The notes beneath the pieces are model-generated. The model was not told the origin of the DNA, did no database searches, and saw nothing but the letters and a program-made list of their open reading frames with translations. From positions 1 to 15,174 of the forward strand of contig JBMCLJ010000027.1 of NCBI GenBank assembly GCA_048615375.1: DNA of 15,174 nt, written 5' to 3'. Below are positions 7,260 to 13,912 of the stretch, piece after piece; position 1 is the first letter of the stretch, and each line of letters starts with the position of its first letter. This DNA is from JBMCLJ01 sp048615375 (GTDB lineage Bacteria > Patescibacteriota > Dojkabacteria > JAOAGR01). The translations under genes were made by a program, and so were the position numbers.

Positions 7260-8618
7260 TTAATATCCGTATCCTCTACAAGCAGATACATACGAACTGC
7301 ATACCTGGGGTAGTGGATTAATACGCACACCATTTGATTGCCGCATTTCAAAGTGAACATGAGGTCCGGTAGTAATACCAGTTAAACCAATATGACCTAC
7401 AACCTGATTTTTCGCAACGCGCTGTCCTCTGCTCACCGCAAATGTTGACATATGCATGTAAGCAGCTTCGTATCCATTGTCAAATTTTACTCTTACAACG
7501 TTTCCACCACCAGTTTTTACTCTACCAACAAAGGTCACGTAACCATCAGCGATAGAGACAAGGGAAGTCCCGAAAGGAGCTGCAATATCAATTGCAAAGT
7601 GCCCTGTATAAGGTTTATATACCTGGCTGATATACCCGCTGTTCCCTATCAAAGGCCACTGAAAGTAACCCGAGTGGCGGACTGCCCTTGCTGGTGGGCT
7701 GGAAGTACGTGAAGCAGAAGAGCTGCTGCTGGATCCAGTAGAAGGTTTACTGGCAACTTTTGGAGGTGGAGAAGGTTTATCCACAATCACTCCATCAGGT
7801 ATAATTAATTTTTGCCCCTCAATTACGATAGCCTGCTTCTCCTCTCCTATAAAACGAACATCAAGAAGATTCACATCTACAATTTCTTGCATAATTCCAT
7901 TAAGCTTTGCTTTACCTTCTTCTGTGTTTTTTGCAGCATCCTTTAAGTCTGGATGATACTTACGCGCAATGGCCTCAAGCTTCTCACCCTTTTTCACACT
8001 GTGAATAATGCCATTTATAGGTGGTATCTCAAGTACCATGCCCTGAATTAGCACGTCATCTTCCTGCAGGTTGTTTGCCCATCGAATTGAATCAACATTG
8101 ATTTTATTATCCTTTGAACTTAGTTTTTCAGCAATACTGGAGAGTGTATCGTCCGTACCTACTGTATACTTAACAGGTTTGAATTGAACCGCGTTGAATA
8201 CCGTCTGGCTTCCCGCACTGAATAGTGTCCCATCATTCATTTGCCCATCGGTGTTATACCTGGACATTGCGTATACCTCTTCGCTAAACTCCGGATTAAT
8301 GCTTAAGTATACGAATGTTCCAAAGACGGTAATAAGTAAAATTGAGAAACTTAGAATATATTTAAAATACACTCCTCTCCCGAAAAATATTGATCGGGAG
8401 ACTTTCCACTTTACCTTGACGAAGCCGTTTTTAATGATACGAACTGTTTTTTTGGCTATGATAACCAGTGACCCAATATAGTGACGCAGGTTGAATGTTG
8501 TGTATTCGTCTCTATCCTTGGAAGCATTTCGTTTCCTTTTATTATTAACGGAATATTGGGATGGATTAAAGCCAAAATCCAGCTTGTCGATCTTGTATGA
8601 TTTGTTTGTATTTGACAT
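7260..8618 (-). CDS. Membrane-anchored LysM and M23 peptidase (peptidoglycan endopeptidase)
   Basis: A 452-residue protein with an unusually long basic cytoplasmic tail (1-85), one membrane segment (about 86-107), then an exported part. Two LysM-like domains bind glycan: about 149-199 (VKYTVGTDDTLSSIAEKL) and 204-274 (IIHSVKKGEKLEAIARKY). A Ser/Pro-rich linker (about 279-316) leads to an M23 domain with H340 and D344 (GHFAIDIA), H389 (YMHM) and H420-V-H422 (GPHVHFEMR). These are the zinc and catalytic residues of lysostaphin-type endopeptidases, so it should be active in cutting peptide cross-links. The C-terminus adds two cysteines (440, 447) that could form a disulfide. Fixed to the membrane beside a PBP gene, it probably acts in wall remodelling or division. 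It could instead be an activator that no longer cuts, but no active-site residue is missing. Confidence 0.94.
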   Translation of the reverse strand: MSNTNKSYKIDKLDFGFNPSQYSVNNKRKRNASKDRDEYTTFNLRHYIGSLVIIAKKTVRIIKNGFVKVKWKVSRSIFFGRGVYFKYILSFSILLITVFGTFVYLSINPEFSEEVYAMSRYNTDGQMNDGTLFSAGSQTVFNAVQFKPVKYTVGTDDTLSSIAEKLSSKDNKINVDSIRWANNLQEDDVLIQGMVLEIPPINGIIHSVKKGEKLEAIARKYHPDLKDAAKNTEEGKAKLNGIMQEIVDVNLLDVRFIGEEKQAIVIEGQKLIIPDGVIVDKPSPPPKVASKPSTGSSSSSSASRTSSPPARAVRHSGYFQWPLIGNSGYISQVYKPYTGHFAIDIAAPFGTSLVSIADGYVTFVGRVKTGGGNVVRVKFDNGYEAAYMHMSTFAVSRGQRVAKNQVVGHIGLTGITTGPHVHFEMRQSNGVRINPLPQVCSSYVSACRGYGY

Positions 8619-8638
8619 AAGAGTTGAAAAAAACTCTT
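8619..8638 (-). promoter_or_regulatory. Leader hairpin flush with the M23 gene start codon
   Basis: On the minus strand AAGAGTT-TTTTTC-AACTCTT forms a perfect 7-bp stem with a 6-base loop. Its last base touches the ATG at 8618. AAGGA at 8648-8644 is 25 bases from the ATG in linear sequence, but only 5 bases away if the hairpin is looped out. The predicted transcription start falls at about 8644, so this AAGGA may not be transcribed from that promoter. On the plus strand the same stem is followed by five Ts and could act as a weak terminator for antisense transcription. Confidence 0.45.
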
Positions 8639-8650
8639 TTTGTTCCTTAG

Positions 8651-8659
8651 ATTATACCA
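8651..8659 (-). promoter_or_regulatory. Extended -10 promoter for the M23 gene
   Basis: TGGTATAAT on the minus strand is a perfect extended -10. It predicts a start near 8644 and a leader of about 26 bases made almost entirely of the hairpin at 8619-8638. A weak -35 candidate, TTGCGA, lies 15 bases further upstream. Confidence 0.5.
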
Positions 8660-8689
8660 TATTTCTCATATTCGCAACACGGTAGATGT

Positions 8690-10354
8690 CTAACGCTGAC
8701 GAAGCGGAGATTCCTGGCTTTCATCTACATAGTATTCGTACTTTTTATCTCTTTTCGAAAGTGTTAACGCCCATATAGAAAGGAGAAATATAAGTATGAT
8801 GATTATAATAACTGCAATCAGGATAATACGATTTCTGTTTACTACTCCCTCGGATTCCTCATCTAAGTCAGTATTCTCAACTATTTCGAATGTCCATTTT
8901 CTGGTAACTTCATTACCACTCGTGGCTCCAATAGAGACAATCACCTCATGAGTAGACTTGCTTAGATCTGCGTCAGGAATGTAGCTAAAACCGGTTTCTG
9001 ATACTATGACATTCGAACTGTTTGAAAGGTTATTACCATCAAGTTCGAGTTGAAATGTATCAAGATCAATCTCATCATTTACAGGTTTTGTGAATTCTGC
9101 GGAAATTGATGGCTTGGAATTAGTTATCTTCTGACCATCACCAGGCTCTAAACTTATTATTTCAAGGCTGAGCTCCTCATCCTGATCTTCATCCTGCATA
9201 ATAATTTCAACAGGACCATAATTCTTAATTTCTTTGGTTCCATCAGCATACTCGTAAGTAAAACGAAGGTAGTATTCACCGCCTTCATACTCACTGATGT
9301 CTAATTGAAATTCAGTCTCACGTCCTTCATATATTGTTGAAAATACAGTGCCGTTTCTACTAATTTCTACAATTATGTTCTTTAATGCATTTTTCTTATC
9401 TTCTGGTAATTCAGAAATAATTGTTGCGTTATCCCTGGTGAGCTGATCTCCTGAGGGAAGCGTAATAGTGATATCATCACTCTGTTCTGCATCACTTTCC
9501 CCGTCACTATCGCCTCCATCACCGGTCGGTTGTGGAGTAGAGGTCGGGGTAACAGTGTCAGAATCAGGATCATTTCTCGGCTGTTGAATGTTCAAAGAAA
9601 AGATTTGGTTATTCTGCCTCCCATCATTATTAACAGCAATAATGGTAACAGGATATACACCTGGCGTTCCCGTACTCCCGGAGAGCTTATTGCCTTGAAG
9701 CTTAAGCCACGTTGGAAGATTTGGAGCAAGTAGACGAAACCCGGTTGAATCCTGTACTTGTATTGTGTAAGAAAAGGCTTCTCCAATGACAAGATTAACT
9801 TTTGGGGGCTTACTTACAAAGACGGGCTTATTATTATTTCTTGATATGGTAAAAAAGTTATCAGAATAATCGATGAGCTTGTTCTTACCAGAATGATCCC
9901 TGGTAGTCAACCTCAGACGATAATTGGCAGACTCAGGCAAACCAGTAAAGTCTACATACTTACGACGTATACCGTCCCTGTCACTTATAGATTGAGTAGC
10001 AGATATAGCAAATAAATTTTTCACTATCGTTTCTCCACGGAGGAGATCCATAGAAAATGAAAAGGTAGCCTCCGGATCATTTGAGTCTTTAGCAAAAAAC
10101 TCTACCTCAGTGTTTCCGTACACTACCTCTCCCCCATTCGGGGATACCACCCAGGATTGAATCATACCAGACTGCGTTACCTCAGCTGCACTACGTGTAT
10201 CTGTATTAAAATTCGGATCAGATATCTGGCTTATGAATACCGGGACTGCCAGGAGCATAACAACTATTATACCTGCATAAAGGTACCTTAATAAATCAGT
10301 GTGGACAGATATCCCACGCTTTTTGTGTACTTTTTGAGCACGATAGCTATTCAT
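8690..10354 (-). CDS. Bitopic surface protein with Ig/cadherin-like domains
   Basis: I recognise the architecture but not a named family. The 554 residues start with a basic cytoplasmic end, then a membrane segment (about 23-43). The exported region has four beta-rich stretches: about 66-172 (WVVSPNGGEVVYG, Ig-like), 176-257 (a He_PIG/cadherin-like module with LPTWLKLQGNKLSGSTGTPG), 295-385 and 396-492 (Ig-like, with SLEPGDGQKITNSKPSISAEF). The second and third are separated by a Pro/Thr/Asp/Ser-rich acidic linker (about 258-294). A second membrane segment (about 509-531) and a short charged tail rich in Tyr, Glu and Arg end the protein. Both ends are thus predicted cytoplasmic, with a large extracellular loop. 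Adhesion, surface scaffolding or wall anchoring are plausible. The stop at 8690 lies 71 bases before the M23 gene start. Confidence 0.85.
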   Translation of the reverse strand: MNSYRAQKVHKKRGISVHTDLLRYLYAGIIVVMLLAVPVFISQISDPNFNTDTRSAAEVTQSGMIQSWVVSPNGGEVVYGNTEVEFFAKDSNDPEATFSFSMDLLRGETIVKNLFAISATQSISDRDGIRRKYVDFTGLPESANYRLRLTTRDHSGKNKLIDYSDNFFTISRNNNKPVFVSKPPKVNLVIGEAFSYTIQVQDSTGFRLLAPNLPTWLKLQGNKLSGSTGTPGVYPVTIIAVNNDGRQNNQIFSLNIQQPRNDPDSDTVTPTSTPQPTGDGGDSDGESDAEQSDDITITLPSGDQLTRDNATIISELPEDKKNALKNIIVEISRNGTVFSTIYEGRETEFQLDISEYEGGEYYLRFTYEYADGTKEIKNYGPVEIIMQDEDQDEELSLEIISLEPGDGQKITNSKPSISAEFTKPVNDEIDLDTFQLELDGNNLSNSSNVIVSETGFSYIPDADLSKSTHEVIVSIGATSGNEVTRKWTFEIVENTDLDEESEGVVNRNRIILIAVIIIIILIFLLSIWALTLSKRDKKYEYYVDESQESPLRQR

Positions 10355-10380
10355 TAATCAGTAAATGTCATCAATACCAT

Positions 10381-10407
10381 GTAATAGTTTTTCATTGTTT
10401 TTGTCAA
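10381..10407 (-). promoter_or_regulatory. Candidate promoter for the Ig-domain surface protein
   Basis: On the minus strand TTGACA (10407-10402) is followed after 15 bases by TATTAC (10386-10381). The -35 match is perfect but the spacer is short and the -10 weak. The leader to the ATG at 10354 would be about 20 bases. TTTACT, five bases before the ATG, is an alternative near-leaderless -10. No Shine-Dalgarno site is visible. Confidence 0.3.
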
Positions 10408-10449
10408 ATAATCAGCAAGTCTCACATCTTCATTGCACAATTATGTAAT

Positions 10450-10455
10450 TATAAC
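10450..10455 (+). promoter_or_regulatory. Candidate -10 box for the Wzy-like gene
   Basis: TATAAC in the divergent intergenic region predicts a start near 10462, leaving about 8 bases before the ATG at 10470. The in-frame TTG at 10461 would be exactly leaderless. No -35 at the right distance and no Shine-Dalgarno site are evident. Apart from this and the opposing candidate promoter, I see nothing in the 115 bases from 10355 to 10469. Confidence 0.35.
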
Positions 10456-10469
10456 TATCATTGCCTGTC

Positions 10470-12794
10470 ATGAAAGAGCGTATTACTGGAATCATCATTG
10501 CTGTTGGCATCTTTTTAATCGTTACAACGTTTAATCCATTTACATTGCCAAGTCTTTATCTTGATTCCTCACAGTCATTTAGTTTTATTGCACTTCATAA
10601 AGTGAGCCTTCTTGCCCTTCTGAATATTATTCTATTAGTAATAGTAGGTGTTAAAACAATAAAAAGAAAGACCCTGGCGATCACCTCCTCTAAAATCGCT
10701 CTACCTGCTCTGGCAGTGTTAATTGTTGCTATAATTTCAACGTTTTTCTCTATAAATACGCCTAATAGTATATTCGGGTTTAATGCAGCTTTTTCTTTTT
10801 CGCTTTTTGAAACTATAATGCTTATTACATTTTTCTTTCTTTTAAGTAATGTAATACATACTACTGTAACCATCCAGAGAATAATCAGGTATACCATTTT
10901 TTCATTTCTCATAATATTTCTGTATTCAGTTCTGAAATACGCTTTCAGCTGGCAGGTAGAGTCAATTTATTTTGCGCAATACATAAATTCATTCAGCTTT
11001 ACATTATCTGGAAATTCCAGTTCTTTAACATTGCTCAGCCTCGTCATGTTACATCTCTGCATAGGTTTGGTCGTCATGGACGTGAGTCAACAAAACCCAC
11101 GATGGCTATTTATATTCGATGCAGTAAGTCTGGTCATTTCCGGCGCGTGCTTCATTGTATTCCTTAATGTATCTTCTCCTGTTCAACCAACATTCTATAT
11201 TGTTGCTGCCATCGCATCTCTTCTCCTTATTGGCTATGTACTGTTTACTTCAGAAAGGCTTCGGAAAGCTGTACTTCCACTTGCAATATTATTAATTTTC
11301 TCAGTCTCCATAGGGTTTACCCTTTACTTTGGTCTGACACGTGATACTCAGCTCGCTTATGCCTCGCCCCGGGTTCCTTTTGACCTGTCCTGGAATGTAA
11401 CCGTAGAATCCTGGAAAGGCTCTGTTTCTCGAGGCTTTGTAGGGAATGGCCAGGGAAATTACACTTATCTTTTTGATGCGTATAAGGACGAGAGCGCTGC
11501 TACAGCCCAGAATTTGACATTCGTGAACAGTAATCCTCCATACGTTCCTGAAACTCGACTTAACCATGCAGGTTCTTTTTTCCTCGAAATACTCAGCGCA
11601 AATGGATTACTGGGCTTACTGGCGTATGGCGCCTTATTTGTCTTAACTGCAACAGTTGGAATTAAAAAAATGGGTCAGGATGCTCATCCATTCTCTCTAT
11701 TTACCCTTATAGCATGTATGCTGGTGGGTGCTGGTTTTTTTGTCACAGGGTATGATTTTATTCTCCTATTTTTACTATGGTTCCTGCTTGCTGCTACCAT
11801 AATCTTTTTTCATGAGAATGAGCCTCAAAAAGAATTGAATATCTCACTAGCCGGCAAGTTTGATTCGGGACATAACTTTAATTATGTTATTCCAATACTG
11901 CTTCTGCTTGCTTCAGCAATAATCTTTTATTTTGCATTAATTATTACAATTGCAAATCAGGCAGCGTTTGAAGCAAAAAGACGAGAAGGAGAGTCTGAAA
12001 TTGCGGGTTATGCAGAACATGCGTTTAAAGCGACCCAACGCTTTAATCGTTCCGATGTATTCATACGGGAACTCGTTAACGCAAATAGTATCATCTTTTT
12101 TGAAGAAATGAATGCCTTAAACAAAGATCTCGAGGAAAACCCTGACACGAAAGAGACTCCCGAGACACAACAAAGAATTTCAGAACTCAATACATACAGT
12201 AATTTGATCGTTTCTGATATGGACTATGCAATCGAACTTTTTCCTCAGGAATATCGAAATTATTACCTCAAAGGCGGTTTCCTCTTAAAAACATCCGAGT
12301 ACTCAGAACTTGCGCTGGATGAATCTGCAGCAAATAATTTATACACTTCACTTGAACGGAATCCATATCATGCGCCGACATACTTTAACCTCGCACTACT
12401 CTTTGAGAGAAATAAACAATACGAAACTGCATACAACCATATTCAGAAAGCACTCCAATATGAAAACACAAACCTGAATTACCTGTTAAAAAAAGCAGAC
12501 TTGCTTGTTGAAATTGAAAATTTTGACGACGCTATTAAAATCTACCAGGCATTCCAGCAACTTGAACTTAGTGAGAATGCAGTACCAAATAGAGAAGAAT
12601 TTAAAACAAATATCACCAGGAAGATCGAAGCAGCAGGGTCAAAGAAAGAAGAAAAGCTTAAAAAAGACGAATCAGCTCAAGCTACACCTGCCGAAGATAA
12701 TACTCCTTCACTTTCCCCTACTGACATGCCTGCTCCAGTTGAAAATGAAGTATCTCCATCTGGCACACCTACTACTTCTCCCACTGGAGAGTAA
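10470..12794 (+). CDS. O-antigen ligase/polymerase (Wzy/WaaL-like) membrane protein with C-terminal TPR repeats
   Basis: A 774-residue protein from the ATG at 10470; an in-frame TTG at 10461 would add three residues. The first 450 residues are about eleven or twelve hydrophobic segments. Between them is an external loop with WNVTVESWKGSVSRGFVGNGQGNY and then LNHAGSFFLEILSANGLLGLLAYG (about residues 364-387). This resembles the Wzy_C signature, with GxGxxNY followed by a conserved His and LExLxxxGLxGxxxY. A further membrane segment (about 472-493) is followed by a soluble region with TPR-like helix pairs (about 580-700, including YFNLALLFERNKQYETAYNH). The tail is rich in Pro, Ser and Thr. Such proteins join or polymerise lipid-linked glycans on the outer face of the membrane. 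The TPR part probably binds partner proteins. The acceptor (glycan or protein) cannot be told from sequence. Confidence 0.85.
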   Translation: MKERITGIIIAVGIFLIVTTFNPFTLPSLYLDSSQSFSFIALHKVSLLALLNIILLVIVGVKTIKRKTLAITSSKIALPALAVLIVAIISTFFSINTPNSIFGFNAAFSFSLFETIMLITFFFLLSNVIHTTVTIQRIIRYTIFSFLIIFLYSVLKYAFSWQVESIYFAQYINSFSFTLSGNSSSLTLLSLVMLHLCIGLVVMDVSQQNPRWLFIFDAVSLVISGACFIVFLNVSSPVQPTFYIVAAIASLLLIGYVLFTSERLRKAVLPLAILLIFSVSIGFTLYFGLTRDTQLAYASPRVPFDLSWNVTVESWKGSVSRGFVGNGQGNYTYLFDAYKDESAATAQNLTFVNSNPPYVPETRLNHAGSFFLEILSANGLLGLLAYGALFVLTATVGIKKMGQDAHPFSLFTLIACMLVGAGFFVTGYDFILLFLLWFLLAATIIFFHENEPQKELNISLAGKFDSGHNFNYVIPILLLLASAIIFYFALIITIANQAAFEAKRREGESEIAGYAEHAFKATQRFNRSDVFIRELVNANSIIFFEEMNALNKDLEENPDTKETPETQQRISELNTYSNLIVSDMDYAIELFPQEYRNYYLKGGFLLKTSEYSELALDESAANNLYTSLERNPYHAPTYFNLALLFERNKQYETAYNHIQKALQYENTNLNYLLKKADLLVEIENFDDAIKIYQAFQQLELSENAVPNREEFKTNITRKIEAAGSKKEEKLKKDESAQATPAEDNTPSLSPTDMPAPVENEVSPSGTPTTSPTGE

Positions 12795-12848
12795 TGATTA
12801 AAATGCGCAGAGAAAGCATGAAAAACATAGTACAAATAAACTATACAA

Positions 12849-12854
12849 TATACT
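12849..12854 (+). promoter_or_regulatory. Weak candidate -10 box for the Fic-like gene
   Basis: TATACT lies in the 77-base gap after the Wzy-like gene and predicts a start near 12861, leaving an 11-base leader to the ATG at 12872. An AGG two bases before the ATG is too close to serve as a Shine-Dalgarno site. The surrounding sequence is AT-rich, so a chance match is quite possible. Confidence 0.25.
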
Positions 12855-12871
12855 TCTGAGTCACACAGGTT

Positions 12872-13912
12872 ATGATAGAAAAATACATTACATACAGAAT
12901 AACAGACCAGGTCTTATTGAATATATCAGAGATAGAGAGAAACCTCGCAATCCTTCACCAGAGTGAGATAGCACACAAGGCTCATTTCCGTGTACTATCT
13001 GAATCCCTGTTTGATGATATGTTTGCAGTAGCATCGTTTCTTAACCTGCACCTGACACTCGGGGATATTAAAAAAATATCGGTTGGGAAGGAAGTTTCTG
13101 CACAAGGAGCAGTACTACTTTCAAATATTCGACAGATTTTCGATTTTATTCGCAATAATTACAGGAAGAACCAGATAGTATTTAATTTTTACCTGGTTCA
13201 GCACATCGTAAAGCTCCTGCAGACGAATATCCTGGAAGTTTGGGATATTGGTAAAATCAGATCAACTAATGATTCTGTCTTTTCCGCGTATGAATTACAA
13301 TATCAAAAATATGAGAAGAGTGCTGATATTTCACATACTCTTGCAGAAGCTATACTCTGGGTAGAAAACGATCAAAGCATACACCCTATCGTTAAAGCAT
13401 GTGTATTTCTCGTTTTTTTGAATACTGTTTCTCCATTTATCGGTTTGAATTATGTAGGCTCACTTCTATTTTTCAGACTTATTCTGGAAAAGTATGGCTA
13501 TGGGCACAATTTCTATATACCTTTGTTTAAGTCCCTTTCGCATGCAAACAGTAATGCTCATGTACAGATTACGAAGTCATTGGAAATGAAACAACCTGAT
13601 ATTACAGAACTACTCGAAAATATTACAACATGTCTGAAGGATATCATCCTTACGTATAAAAAAGATCTCATTGAATTTGATTATTATGATGTAAAAAACA
13701 ACTCTCAGAAACTTGATTTGAATGATCGGCAGGTGAAGTTACTCACCCTTCTCCAGCAAAAAGTATTCATCAAACGAAGAGAATATATTAGACTTTTTAA
13801 AGTTTCTCCTATGACCGCCTACCGGGATCTAAATTATCTCACTGAAAAAAGCCTGGTTGTGGTCGGGGGCAAAGGCAAATCCACAACCTACACCTTAGCA
13901 ACAAAGAGTTAA
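12872..13912 (+). CDS. Degenerate Fic-domain protein with C-terminal winged helix-turn-helix
   Basis: A 346-residue protein with the layout of Fic/HTH proteins. An N-terminal helical region contains AVASFLNLHLTL (52-63), in the place of the S/TxxxE(G/N) inhibitory helix. It then has GKIRS (127-131), an IHPIVKA helix (170-176), and the position of the Fic motif at 187-199. The canonical motif HPFx(D/E)GNGRxGRLL is here SPFIGLNYVGSLL: the catalytic His is Ser187, and the acidic residue and phosphate-binding Arg are gone. AMP transfer therefore looks impossible. The C-terminus (about 282-343) is a winged helix with SPMTAYRDLNYL (312-323) as the likely recognition helix and a GGKGKSTTYTL wing. 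It may have become a DNA-binding regulator or ligand sensor. It follows the Wzy-like gene by 77 bases, and its stop codon directly touches that of the opposing RelA/SpoT gene. Confidence 0.75.
   Translation: MIEKYITYRITDQVLLNISEIERNLAILHQSEIAHKAHFRVLSESLFDDMFAVASFLNLHLTLGDIKKISVGKEVSAQGAVLLSNIRQIFDFIRNNYRKNQIVFNFYLVQHIVKLLQTNILEVWDIGKIRSTNDSVFSAYELQYQKYEKSADISHTLAEAILWVENDQSIHPIVKACVFLVFLNTVSPFIGLNYVGSLLFFRLILEKYGYGHNFYIPLFKSLSHANSNAHVQITKSLEMKQPDITELLENITTCLKDIILTYKKDLIEFDYYDVKNNSQKLDLNDRQVKLLTLLQQKVFIKRREYIRLFKVSPMTAYRDLNYLTEKSLVVVGGKGKSTTYTLATKS

Noticed and set aside
8619..8645. Plus-strand intrinsic terminator (stem AAGAGTT/AACTCTT followed by five Ts)
   Set aside because: No plus-strand gene lies upstream for it to serve, and the stem is AT-rich and short. 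A leader structure for the minus-strand M23 gene explains its position better.
12794..12859. A 21-codon ORF whose ATG overlaps the Wzy-like stop (TAATG), ending in TGA
   Set aside because: It has no recognisable motif or Shine-Dalgarno site, sits in an AT-rich gap and could easily arise by chance. Conservation in relatives would be needed to call it.
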